From: Dryomyza anilis
Lineage: Eukaryota > Arthropoda > Insecta > Diptera > Dryomyzidae
Direction: 5' to 3'
Assembly (NCBI GenBank): GCA_951804985.1
Contig: OX638130.1
Span: 7,240,791 to 7,304,790, forward strand
Length of the DNA: 64,000 nt
In this document: piece after piece, positions 33,650 to 45,241 of the stretch
How positions within the stretch are numbered: the stretch's first letter is position 1
How the letters are laid out: each line of letters starts with the position of its first letter
Notes under the pieces: model-generated
Told to the model about the DNA's origin: nothing
What the model saw: the letters and a program-made list of their open reading frames with translations, nothing else
Databases searched by the model: none
Position numbers and translations under genes: made by a program

Positions 33650-35860
33650 GTGAGAAAAATAATGGGAGTATAATGCAGAAATGAACAAGAATAGAAATAG
33701 AATAATATTTGATGATATGGTATAGTGGGGAATAGTATGAGGTATTGTTAATCTAATATATACTATAAAGTTCTAGAAATAGTTCGAGAAAGTTCTAGAA
33801 TTGTTAAATATAAAATGAATTTTATAGAATTATTTATATGGTATGAGATATACGATATAAAATAGTATTTTATGGCGAAGTATGGAACTTAATGGGACAG
33901 TAAACGAAAATATGGGATGGTATGGAATAGGATGGGAATAAAACATTATGGGAAGGTATGTGATATTATTGTTAATCTATTATTTACTATAAAGTTGTAT
34001 AAATATTTCAGAATTGTAAAGTAGGAAATGTTTATATGGTATGGGATAATGTGATATGAGATAATGCGATATGAGGAGGTATAGACCTGTATGAAATATA
34101 TATGAGTAAATGGTTGGAATATGGTTGGAATATATAAGAGTATAGAATAGTATGGGATACTAGGGAGCAGTATGGGATAGTATGAGATAGAATGAGGAAA
34201 TTTATGTGATAATATGGAATCGTATAAGATGGAATAGTATGGGTAGTATGGGAAAGTTTCGGAGAGTACGGGATAGTATGGAATAGAATAACATCGTATA
34301 GGATATTATGGGGTAGTATAGGGTAGTATGCGATAATGTGAGATCAAATGGGATAGTATAAAATAGTATAAGATAGAATAAGGAAATGGATGGGTTAATA
34401 TGGGAAACAATGGAATACTATGGGAGTGTATGGGATAGTATGGGATAGTATGGGATAGTATGGGATAGTATGGGATAGTATGGGATAGTATGGGATAGTG
34501 AGGGTTAATATGGGATGATATGGGATAGTATGGTATAGTATGGGTTAGTATGGGATAGTATGAGATAGAATGAGGAAATTGATGTGATAATATGAAATCG
34601 TATAGAATGTAGTATGAGAAAGTATGGGGGAGTCCGGGATAGTATGGGATAGTGTAACATCGTATAGGGTATTATGGGATAGTATAGGGTATATGCGATG
34701 ATGTGGGATCAAATGGGATAGTATGAAATAGTATGAGATAGAATGAGGAAATGGATGGGTTAATATGGGAAATTATGAAACACTATGGGAGTGTATAGGA
34801 CAGTATGGGTTAGTCTGGGATAGTATGAGATAGAATGAGGAATTTGATGTGATAATATGGAATCGTATGTGATGGAATAGTATGGGGTAGTATGGGAAAA
34901 TATGGCAGAGTACGGGATAGTATGGGATAGTGTAACATCATATAGGATATTATGGGATAGTATGGGGTAGTATGCGATGATGTGGGATCAAATGGGATAG
35001 TATGAAATAGTATGAGATAGAATGAGGAAATGGATGGGTTAATATGGGAAAGTATGGAATACTGTGGGAGTGTATGGGACAGTATGAGGTAGTATGTGGG
35101 AGTACGGGATAGTATGGGATAGTGTGGGACAGTTGAAATAGTAGGGGTAGTATGTTGTTGTACGTGAAAGTATGGGATCAGATGGGATAGTATAGGATAT
35201 TATATGATATTATGAGATAGAATGAGAAAATAAACATCGTATAGGGTATTATGGGATAGTATGGGGCAGTATGCGATGATGTGGGATCAAATGGGATAGT
35301 ATGAAATAGTATGAGATAGAATGAGAAAATGGATGGGTTAATATGGGAAATTATGAAACATGGGTTAGTATGGGAAAGTAGCAATACTGTGGGAGTGTAT
35401 GGGACAGTATGGGATAGTATGTGGGAGTACGGGATAGTATGGGATAGTGTGGGACAGTGTGGGACAGTTGAAATAGTAGGGGTAGTATTTTGAAGTACGT
35501 GAAAGTATGGGATCAGATGGGATAGTATAGGATATTATATGGTATTATGAGATAGAATGAGGAAATAAATGGAATAATATGGTACAGTATGTGATAGCAT
35601 GAAATAGTGTGAGATAGTTTGTGGTATTTTGGGAGAGTATGCGATAATATCAAATAATACGCGTTATAGTTTGTGCAGTTCGGAAGATAATACGAATAGT
35701 TGGGTATAGAATAATATTGGAAGTAATAAATCAAATAACATATGCATTATAGTATCGTACAAAATATGATCAGACTGTATTAAAAGTAGGAAATAACATG
35801 TGATATAAAGGAATGGTCTATGCATTAGATGAGATGGTTTAAATTAAATAATATGAATTA
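33650..35860. repeat. 10-bp GGGATAGTAT minisatellite with higher-order units
   Basis: Basic unit GGGATAGTAT, with seven consecutive perfect copies at about 34431-34499. Elsewhere units vary and form longer blocks: GAGATAGAATGAGGAAAT, GATGGGTTAATATGGGAAA, TGTGGGATCAAATGGGATAG, ACATCGTATAGG. Blocks beginning GAGATAGAATGAG recur near 34184, 34562, 34735, 34826, 35021, 35213 and 35311, so segments of roughly 90-200 bases have been duplicated repeatedly. Edges are decayed. Minus-strand frames at 35178 and 35513 are translations of the repeat. Confidence 0.95.
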
Positions 35861-37086
35861 AATAGTATAGAAAAGTATCCGATTATCCAAATCCAACCAA
35901 AATTTGCAAGAAATAATTTGACCTATAGAACAAAGATGAGGCAAAAACAATTTCATCGAAAATAGGGAATATTCTAGTATTAACCAAAATTAGACAAAAG
36001 TGAGTGCGTATGCAGCAAACGAGTGCCAAAAGTCAAAATGCAACAATTTCTTCTATAGAGACAAATTGCAATAACAACAGAGCAACAAAATATAATTGTT
36101 GCCGCATATGTTGTTGTAGATGCGGATGCGGCAATAGTTATCACCGATAGAAAAAAAAAAACAAAAAAAAAAGAGCCATCAGGGAAAAACATTGAAACAC
36201 GTATAATTGAATTGTACGCACACGTCGGCCGACGTATTATACGAATTAAGCGACTTAAGGGACTTAAGGGACTTAAGAGCATTAGGCCAGAGTGAGTATA
36301 ACCCACACCCTAATGCGCAACTATACCGCAGACTCAGTTCGACATACACTAAGGTCGTACGACTTTTATGAAGGGTAGAACCAAAAAAAATTGTATAATA
36401 AAAAAAGTAGGTAATAAAACTGAGAAAACACCGAAACAATCTAATTGATGCAATGTTGACATTACGCGTGAGTCGCGTGTATCAAAGTAATAAAAATAAA
36501 AATTATGAAATGACAGACGGCGAAAGGAGCACAAAAGGACGACCGACACACGTTTGAAAGGAAAGGACAATCAACAAATTATTTGCAGGAAGTTTAGCAT
36601 TAGCATGGAAAGACTATTAACAGCTGTTGTTTGAAATCTACAAAAAGGAACCACAGGATTATTAGCTAAGTTTAGAGAAAAAAAAAAATAGAAGACAGCA
36701 AAAAATAACAACGTTAAGTGGTAAGGCAGAGATTTAAATTTATAATTATTTGTTTTGGGTTTTAAACAGCATTAGAGTGGATTTTAAAATGCATTTGGAA
36801 AACAGCAATAATTGTCAAAACGGATTTAAATTATTATAGATATGCTTTAGCAATATTAATAGTAATAACTGATAAAGAAACATTTAAATTAAAAGATTTT
36901 TCAAATAATTTCATATTTGTTTTGAGTTTAAGCAGCATTACTAAAGGTTTTAAAACCTATTTAAAGCAGTGTTAGACAATATTTTTAAAGTTATAGGAGA
37001 TTTCAGTACGAAAACCTAATACAATTTTAATATATCAAATTGAGATTTAAAAAGTTATATATTTTATTTTTTTTATAATCTTCAGT
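35861..37086. other. Single-copy intron, GC-richer centre
   Basis: The section 35990-36560 has ordinary complexity. It includes GACTTAAGG repeated four times with slight variation at about 36249-36279. Overlapping minus-strand frames of 73-108 codons (35980-36570) lack domains; their length partly reflects low stop density in this GC-richer patch. Confidence 0.45.
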
Positions 37087-37183
37087 AAGGTTTGCCATTT
37101 CATGATGGAAAGATATACGAATTAGAATTTCGGTACTCGTTGTTGGCTCGTATATCTTTCCACCGTGAAATGGCAATCCTTAA
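37087..37183. repeat. Hairpin with ~37-bp arms
   Basis: AAGGTTTGCCATTTCATGAT then GGAAAGATATACGA on the left pairs with TCGTATATCTTTCCACCGTG then AAATGGCAATCCTT on the right, with a loop of about 27 bases. Four mismatches at most. A plus-strand frame of 65 codons runs through it but is not supported as a gene. It may be a MITE remnant. Confidence 0.75.
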
Positions 37184-38145
37184 GGAAGAGAAATGTCAAA
37201 AGAAATATGGCGTCGTTTGCTGTCCCTATCGCTCTAAATTTGTAGCGTACCTGTTGAAAAACCCTTTATTAATGCATAATACTTTGTGACACTTGAGATT
37301 TTCGTTAAAATATTTTTTTCCTCTCTTCAATTATTTTCTATAAACTTAGCTGTAAACTTAGCCTGTTGAAAAACTTTTGTAGCGCTCTTATTGAAAAACC
37401 CTTTATCTGTTATGGTTATTAGAAGTTTTCCAATAAATAATATAAAATTAATTTCTTTTCATTTCGTTTATGCGTTTTAAGTCAGTTCCCCCCACATCTG
37501 CTATATCGATCTTCTTTATTTTTCAAATATCACTTTCCCGTAACAATTTTTCCAGATGTACTCCGACTGTGACCCGACATTTTTCAGGGGGGTGTTATGT
37601 GATTCATAACGGACATATTTTTATGTTTTATGACTTGTGTTTTAATTGACATATTATGTAAACAGCATAGTTTTATAGCATCGTTTTACAACAAATGATG
37701 ACACTCGGTTTTTAGGGGTGGCAAGGAAAAGCGACGATTTTAGAATATGGAATTTCGAAAGTATTTGAACAGTGTCACAGCTGTATTTGCATTTCAGTGG
37801 ACACTTTGCATTAAATTAAGCGGAAACTATGTTGTTATTTGGGCAGACAATACAAATTAATGGGCGTGCATAGAAAGCTTATGGACTGGAAAAATATCTA
37901 CAAATTTTTGGGTTAATACAGCTGATAATAACTACGAGGTTTTATGGGAGCTAAGAGGGTGTATGATTAGAATTTATGATATTTCAATAGATGTTTTGGA
38001 GAATCTTTATATTAAGCTGTGTCTTGTATAAATAAAAATATGATAGTCTCTTATGTTACAACTTTCGATCGATATAGTACTTAAAATTCAAATCGAACTA
38101 ATTTTATTTTTAACTGTTACACACCATTTCCAAGTATAACTCAAT
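37184..38145. other. Single-copy intron
   Basis: Contains a direct repeat of GTTGAAAAACC...TTTAT phrases at about 37253, 37363 and 37391. No other structure was recognised. Confidence 0.4.
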
Positions 38146-39557
38146 AAAGATCAATTGAAACTTAAAAAAATCAATTTGAAATTGCGAAAATTTCTTTTGA
38201 AATTGAAAAAATTCTATTTGAAATTCAAAAAATCCATTTGAAATTCAAAAATTTCATTTGAAATTCAAAAATTTCATTTGAAATTAAAAAAAAATCCATT
38301 TGAAATTGAAAAAATTACATTTAAATTTAAAAGTTCCATTTGAAATTCCAATAATTTCATTTGAAATTCCAAAAATTCCATTTAAAATACAAAAGTTCGA
38401 TTTGAAATTCAAAAATTCCCTTTGAAATTCAAAAAATACATTTTAAATTCAAAAATTCCATTTGAAGTTCAAAAATTCCATTTAAAATTCAAAAATTCCA
38501 TTTGAAATTCAAAAAAATTCATTTAAAATTAAAAACTTCTATTTGAAATTCAAAAATTCCATTTTAAATTCAAAAATTCCATTTAAAATTCAAAAATTAC
38601 ATTTGAAATTCAAAAATTCCATTTGAAATTCAAAAATTCCATTTGAAATTGAAAAATTTCATTTGAAATTCAAAACTTCCATTTGAAATTGAAAAAATTC
38701 CATTTGAAATTCAAAAATTCCATTTGTAATTCAAAAATTCCATTTGTAATTCAAAAATTCCATTTGAAATTCAAAAATTCCATTTGAAATTAAAAAATTC
38801 CATTTGAAACTCAAAAATTTCATTTGAAATTCCAAAAATTCCATTTGAAATTCAAAAATATTATAAGAAATTCAAAATTTTCATTTGAAATTCAAAACTT
38901 CCATTTGAAATTGAAAAATTTCCATTTGAAATTGAAAAATTTCCATTTGAAATTGAAAAATTTCTATTTAAAATTCAAAAATTCCATTTGAAATTCAAAA
39001 ATTCCATTTGAAATTCAAAAATTCCATTTCAAATTCAAAAATTCCATTTGAAATTCCAAAAATTCCATTTGAAATTCAAAAATTCCATTTGAAATTGAAA
39101 AAATTTCATTTGAAATTGAAAAAAATTCTATTTTAAATTCAAAAATTCCATTTGAAATTCAAAACATATCATTTGATATTTAAAACATTTCATTTGAAAT
39201 TCAAAAATTTCATTTGAAACTCAAAAATTCCATTTGAAATTCAAAAATTCCATTTGAAATTCAAAAATTCCATTTGAAATTCAAAAATTCCATTTGTAAT
39301 TCAAAAATTCCATTTGAAATTCAAAAATTCTATTTGAAATTCAAAAATTTCATTTGAAATTGCTAAAATTCCATTTGAGATTGAAAAAATTCCATTTGAA
39401 ATTGAAAAATTATATTTGAAATTTCTAAATTGATGAATTTCAAAAAAAGTTATGAATTTCAATAGATAGATGTATTCTTAAAATGTAATTGAATTTCCGA
39501 ATTTTAATTGAAATGTTCTGAATTTCAAATGGAATTTCTGAATTTCAATTGATCTTT
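38146..39557. repeat. 20-bp satellite bounded by inverted repeats
   Basis: AAAGATCAATTGAAA at 38146-38160 and its exact reverse complement TTTCAATTGATCTTT at 39543-39557 enclose about 60 tandem copies of ATTCCATTTGAAATTCAAAA. In the last ~110 bases (about 39430-39557) the unit occurs in inverted sense (TTTCAAATGGAATTTCTGAA). The whole is therefore either a foldback element whose interior expanded as a satellite, or an array in which an end was inverted. Copies differ by single-base changes and one-base length changes. Confidence 0.9.
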
Positions 39558-39778
39558 TTTTTAATATAAACTGTATATTTTTGAATTAGTAAAATTCGAT
39601 TATTCAATACAAAACATACGCATTTCAAAAGAATGCAAACAGTAAGTCTTATATTAGTAATGTTTTTCTATAGAATTCCAGTTCTATAATACGAATGCAA
39701 TTATATGTTTGTTGTCCCATATTTGAATTTCGAACCAAACTGAATTTCAAAACATACGCCAAGCATTCCAGTTTATGT

Positions 39779-39905
39779 TAAACTTAAACTCAGAATACTA
39801 TTGAAATTAATCAATAGAATAAACTATTAATTCAATCGGTAAATTCCATTAAATACTACAAAATACTATAAAATCAATATTGACAAATTTTAATGGGAGT
39901 TTGGT
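39779..39905. mobile_element. Interspersed repeat R3, fragment
   Basis: Contains AATAGAATAAACTATTAATT, AAATTCCATTAAATACTACA, AAATACTATAAAATC and TTTTAATGGGAGTTTG, in the order seen at 33030-33185, but without the middle ATATTTATTTGTTGTATAC part. It is truncated internally and at its ends. Confidence 0.55.
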
Positions 39906-40560
39906 GTAGTCTTCATCATGCCTAATAGTTCTATGAAATAATTTTAAAATAAAACAATAACTTCAATTTCATATAATAGGATATTTTATCTTTTTTTTTT
40001 TAAATAAGTATTTAATTAAATTACTTCTATTTAAAAAAAAACTTTGTAACTGAAAGTTTACTTAAAAACTTGTCTAAATTCTTTTTTTTTTAGGTTTTCC
40101 TAATAAAAAAATGTCAAATAAAAAAAATCTACAAAACAAAAGAAATTTTACAAAATCTCCCTGTAAACCTACTCTATGCCTAAAGCTGTAGGTTTTATTT
40201 CCAAGAAAAAAATGTGGAGAAATAGCTGTTATTTCGCCACATCTTTTTGCAGGAAGTCCGCTGAATATTAGCCACAATTACTACGTAAATGTTGTAGCTA
40301 AACGTATAAAAACTATAAAAATACAAACAAAAAAACATAATTTATGAACCTACGTGAATTACCTACGCGGTAAACGACAAATTGCCTACATATTCAGTGA
40401 AAAACAAATCCAGTTTTTTATGTTGAACTACAAAATAGTAGTAATAAAGACCGGAAGATGTTGATAACATGTTTCAAGTGAAATAAGTAACAAAAAAAAT
40501 AAAAAAATAACTTAAAAAAGCATTTAAAACACAGAATATAACCCTATTCTCACGATGTTC
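39906..40560. other. AT-rich intron
   Basis: Nothing recognised. A minus-strand frame of 67 codons at 40074-40277 has no domain. Confidence 0.4.
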
Positions 40561-40561
40561 T

Positions 40562-40596
40562 TATACCGTACACCTATGAGGTACAGGGTATATTAA
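40562..40596 (-). mobile_element. Terminal hairpin remnant of the (GACA)n element
   Basis: ATACCGTACACCTATGAGGT then ACAGGGTATATT is close to the reverse complement of the end of the element at 56017-56045 (ATACCCTGTACCTCACAGGT then GTAGGGTAT). Only the terminal stem-loop is present here, in opposite orientation, and the (GACA)n and core segments are absent. Confidence 0.6.
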
Positions 40597-40858
40597 TTTT
40601 TTTTATTCTTAAAAAAGTGTCATGAGTTAGAATTTCATTTTAGTTCAAAATTTTGTACACTTTTTGTATCTTTATTTAAGTTTTCTAAGTATTATTTTTA
40701 TTATATTTTTGAAGAAATACTAAATACCATTTCTTCTTTTTCTCTTTGCAGGTAAGCCTCAAAAAATATTCAAAAATGTTTAAATATCCCCATTAAAAGC
40801 CAAATTAAGCAGTAAGTCTTGTATTAGAAATGTTTTAAACTATATTATTTATCATACC

Positions 40859-41260
40859 CCCTAGTAGAAATTTGCCCGATGCGCCATCGGGAAATGATCG
40901 GGTTTTCGTTGGGTAAGCCCTATAGAGAAAATATGATCATTGCCTTTGCATGCCCTTATCATGCTTACCATAGCAGGGTTTACATTATCTAAACAGTCAA
41001 TGTTCCCGATCATAGCTACATTATTTGTTCCTCATAACGAAATTAGTATCAGGTAATGATCGAGATTAATGAGAGAAACCCTATTATGCTCGGTCTCAGA
41101 CAAGGCAATTGTCGGGTAATTATTAAATGGGAAATTGCCCGATCAGTACATGATAGTACACTGCGTTACAAGGACTTTATGGGCCTCGTCATATCCCGAT
41201 CACCTCAAAAATTGACATGATCACTTCATGACCATGGCCCTACCAAAATTTCTACTAGGG
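40859..41260. mobile_element. CCCTAGTAGAAATTT inverted-repeat element R4, copy 2
   Basis: Complete at both ends: CCCTAGTAGAAATTT on the left, and its exact reverse complement AAATTTCTACTAGGG on the right. Interior as listed for the copy at 30158. About 400 bp, no open frame. It carries a deletion or rearrangement near 41075-41120 compared with the other copy. No target duplication was recognised, and the family is not assigned. Confidence 0.85.
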
Positions 41261-41424
41261 CCGAGGCATGGCTTTTGAAATTAAACTCGCCAGCTTGTTT
41301 AAAAAATTTATATTTATTGATTTTTGCACAAATGTTTAAATACCTAAAATAAATTTACCCTATTAGGAAATACTAGATCATAGTCAGATCGTGTTAGTTT
41401 TTTAACTTGTCAGGTTATGTGGAG

Positions 41425-42095
41425 ATAAAAATACCTTGATCAGTTCAGTACATGAATCAGTACTGAATTCGATAGTAGAACGAAAATTTTGTTCTAAAAA
41501 TTATTATTCAGAAAAAACTTTGAACTTTGAACATGATGGTGATACAAATTTGAATACGACTACCTTCAGAACAGTGATTACAAGAATTCGAATAGGGTTT
41601 CCCACAGAATTGTGCTGAATTCGATAGAAGAACGATAATTTTGTATTGAAAATTTTAATTCAGAAAACGGCAAACAAAAATTCGATATTATTGAAATTTG
41701 AAAATAATTGCGATACAAATTTGAATACGATATCCTTTAGTATAGGATTGAATTCGTTAGAAGATGGAGAATTTTGGTTTAAAAAAGGAAAAGGAAAACA
41801 CAAATTAGATGATATAGAACTTTGAAAATGATTACGATAGGAATTTTAAAATGATTTCCTTCAGAATTGTACTGAATTCGACGCAAGAACGAGTATTTTG
41901 TCTGAAAATTTAAATTCAGAAAACGTCAAACACAAATACGATGAGATTGAACTTTGAAAAAGATTGCGATATAAATTTGTGTACGATTTACTTGCAAATT
42001 GAATTGAATTCGATAAAAGAACGAGAATTTTGTTTTGAAAAATTAATACAGAAAACGCCAAACTCAAATTCGATGAGATGTAAATTTGAAAATGA
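41425..42095. repeat. ~130-bp tandem array, five copies
   Basis: Order in each copy: CTGAATTCGATAGAAGAACG, AGAATTTTGTTTGAAAA, TTAATTCAGAAAACGCCAAA, CACAAATTCGATGA, TTGAACTTTGAAAATGATTG, CGATACAAATTTGAATACGA, TTTCCTTCAGAATTG. Copies begin near 41462, 41617, 41751, 41873 and 42003. Frames at 41436, 41861 and 41941 are translations of the repeat on both strands. Confidence 0.85.
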
Positions 42096-42105
42096 TTTAA
42101 ATCAT

Positions 42106-43126
42106 ACACAGAAAAAAAATGTACATCATATTGATGAATTCCGTTCTTCAAACCATGATTCATTGTATTGAAGAACCATTTATAATATTAATGACTAACG
42201 CCATCAATGTTATGAATGCTATCATAAATATGAAGAACGCTTGGTAACTGTCGAAAAAGTGTTCTTCAATATGATGATTGTATGTGAAGAATACGTTTCA
42301 TCATATTAATGAACCAAAACATAAAATACAACATATATGTTCATCATATTGAAGAACGCTGTTCATTATACCAAATTTCTACCAACATATTTTTTTTTCG
42401 TTCATTTTTTGCCGTACTTCTTAGTTCTCACGTAGTTCTTGTATGTTATTTCTTATATAATGCTTGCTCGACATGCATAAATTAATAAAATGTTTTATAA
42501 TATATTTATTATAATTACTACTTTTTATTAATAAAAAGTTATATTTATAAAAAATATATTTTGAAAAAAATATTTTTTTCGAACAATTTTTTTTTTCGAA
42601 ATTTTTTTTTTTCTAACCTATTTTTTTTTCGAATAAAATTTTTTACGAACAATTTTTTTTTCAAACTAATTTTTTTTTCGAACAAATTTTTTTTTTCGAA
42701 CAATTTTTTTTTTCGAAAAAAAAAAATTTTTGAACCAATTTTTTTTCGAACAATTTTTTTTTTCGAACCAAATATTTTTTTTGGAAAAATGTTTTTTCGG
42801 AACTATTTTTCTTCCCTAAAATTTTTTTTCTGATAATTTTTATACATTTTTTTTTCCGTTATTTTTTAAATAAAATTTTTACAACACTTTTTTTTTGATA
42901 TATTTTATAAAAAAAAATTTTTTTTGAAAAAATATTATGAACAAATTATCAATATAACAATTCAAATTCATTGTATTGAATATTTTGTTCATATATATAA
43001 TGAATGCATTCATTAATATGTCATTTAATGAACGGTGGTATCAATATGATGAAACTGGTAGTTGGTGAAAAAATTCATAATATTTATGAATAAATTCATC
43101 ATATTGAAGAATTTTTTTTTCTGTGT
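42106..43126. mobile_element. 1-kb foldback element R2 with a 5-bp target duplication
   Basis: Starts ACACAGAAAAAAAATGTACA and ends GAATTTTTTTTTCTGTGT, with ATCAT directly outside both ends (42101-42105 and 43127-43131). Near each end ATCATATTGAAGAA or its complement is repeated several times in both orientations, so the arms can fold back. The centre (42550-42910) is runs of 8-11 T separated by CGAA or CGAAC. A 90-codon plus-strand frame there is low complexity and not a gene. There is a diverged relative at 11723-12620. Confidence 0.85.
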
Positions 43127-43131
43127 ATCAT

Positions 43132-44485
43132 CGATATGATTGAAATTTTTAAAATACATTCTACAATTTTACTTACGTTATTTTAAAAATTCTATAACAA
43201 TTAAAAAACTTTTTCCAACAACCTACTTAATTAGTACAAAAAAAAAATCGCCAACTCTTTCAAGAACCTTGACAAACAATTAACGCTCTGAATGTCATGC
43301 GAGCGCACAATTGTGTGGATCAACTACCTCTTTACGTGCCGCCAAATTATGATCACCGCAAATAGTCAAACAAACCCCATCATTTGTAGCATGTACTACA
43401 ACCCAGCAGCCATCCAATGTTACAACCGTTCGCACATCCACTGTCAATAAAACAATAATTAAAACACCAACATATATGGTTTGCCAGAATGTAGTTCAAT
43501 GTTAAAATTTATTGGCAGTTTTTATTTTTTTTTTCATAAAACAAAAAAAAATAATATAAAAAAAAATACAAACAGTTGCATTTGTCAGCGGTCATGTAAG
43601 GTAACCGCATATCCGCTGAGTCAACCGCAAAATATTTTATTATAGTTATTGAATTACATATTAATAAATATTATTGAAATAAATATTTTTCAATTGACAA
43701 ATTTTAAATATTTAAATTGGCGACTTGCGTGTGAGCTGCAATTTAAATGTTTACAAAGTGTTTAATTACAAAATATTTTCAATTTAAAATTTTTACAAAT
43801 CATTAACACAAATAAACAACAAAAATTGTCAACACAAATAATCATCATCATCACATCAACATTATACCATAGAAACATTAAATTATTCTATAAAGTTTAA
43901 CATAATCTCAAGATTTTGTTTGTTTTTCTTCAAAAAAACGAACATAAACTATTATTAAAATGCTACTAAAGTCTATCAAAATCAACTCACACTTTGGTAT
44001 AAAACGTCACAAAAAAGTCTACTAATTATTCCCCTGCTGCCATAGCTATTTGTTGTAATAGAATGCAGTCATAAATTCTTGTGAACTGTCACGTGCGCGC
44101 ATCAAAATTGTCAGACATGAGGTGAGAATTTTTAGCATATCCAAATAGGGGAGACAAAACACTCAATATAGTCTGGAACATTGTCTTTTTATAAATAGAT
44201 ACTATGTTTCTATGTTTTTGTATAATGTGGGGGAATGCAATGGGTGTGAAAAACAAATTGTCTCAAAATAAAATTTACTCTTGGCAGCTGTTTCTAAAAA
44301 AATTGAAATTTAAACATCAAATTTGACCTAGCGTCATAGTAGGTGTGAAAGTTATACCTCTGATATATGTATCATTGATTTTTAATACAACTGGAAAACC
44401 AAGTTGACATTGAAATAGGCAGAAAATAGTTTATTTGAATTATGTTCTAATGAGTATAAAATTCATCAATGTCATAAAGATTTCA
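43132..44485. other. Single-copy intron
   Basis: GC-richer islands at 43260-43450 and 43580-43635 contain CCTTGACAAAC, GCGAGCGCACAATTGTG, CGTTCGCACATCC and TAACCGCATATCCGC. These resemble, in loose order, the island at 31955-32245. No coding frame is supported. Confidence 0.4.
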
Positions 44486-44742
44486 TTATATCGTCGTTGT
44501 AGAACGAAAAGTAATTTTTATGAAAAACTAAAATTTCGAGTTTGTTGATTAATATTATACACAGTAATTGATATATTTTTAAAGTTGAAATATCAATAGA
44601 TAGATTTACATGTTCTTATCATGTGGTAAAAAAATTGAGATCATCGATTAAAAATTGACAGACATATAATGATTTTAGTAAAGGAATATTTGGCATTTTG
44701 AAAATGTATTTGGTGACTTTTCATTCTACAATGACGATATAA
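44486..44742. mobile_element. 257-bp MITE with TTATATCGTC ends (R6)
   Basis: Left end TTATATCGTCGTTGTAGAAC followed by GAAAAGT, and the right end is its reverse complement with two mismatches (ACTTTTCATTCTACAATGAC then GATATAA), giving 27-bp terminal inverted repeats. The interior is AT-rich with GTTCTTATCATGTGGTA, GAGATCATCGAT and GGCATTTTGAAAATG. Near-related copies are at 52384-52646. The outer ATATCGTC is shared with the larger foldback element at 20344. Confidence 0.85.
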
Positions 44743-44989
44743 TAAATGCAGTTCAAGAAAAATTATGTTAATACAAAATAATTAAAAGAGATTAGCAAAA
44801 CCATAAATATTTCAAAATCAACTCTGTCTAAACTTTTAGAAATAGTTTTATTTAATACAGTTTAGAAACATTTTAATCGAAAAACATACGAAAGTGGAGT
44901 TTGTGACTAAAACCATGTTCCTTTAAATTTTTTTTATTAAAAGTCCCTATCCTATTAGAAATAATTTCAATGAATTTAATTTAAAAACA

Positions 44990-45233
44990 TTTTGTTCTAA
45001 AAATTTTAAGCAGGAAAAGGTGGAGTTTCTATCAAAAGATGCAGATCTCCTCCCTTTCGCATAATATTCCGGGAATGTGTCTTTAAAATTCCGAAAAAAT
45101 TTGTTAACACTTCATAAAAACTTCCATTTGCCTGTGACTTTTCTGGGCATATGCCCGAATTATTCCAGTAAAATGCAATATTTTTGAAAGACTGAAGTTA
45201 TTTTCCAAAAAGTTTTCCCTAATTTAAAGGAGC
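44990..45233 (-). mobile_element. Decayed R1-like sequence
   Basis: Contains GTGGAGTTTCTATCAAAAG, ACTTCCATTTGCCTGTGAC, and GGGCATATGCCCGAATTATTCC, which follow the reverse of the R1 order. It is interrupted from 45242 by a SINE. Confidence 0.5.
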
Positions 45234-45241
45234 AAAGGAGA

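Noticed and set aside
35980..36570. Three overlapping minus-strand frames (73-108 codons) suggesting a gene
   Set aside because: They overlap in different frames, contain no domain, and reflect a GC-richer stretch with fewer stops. No consistent splice model could be built.
40859..41260. P-element-like 8-bp target duplication around R4
   Set aside because: No 8-base match exists between the two flanks; the superfamily cannot be assigned.
42561..42833. 90-codon frame rich in F, N and K
   Set aside because: Translation of T-runs in the core of foldback element R2.
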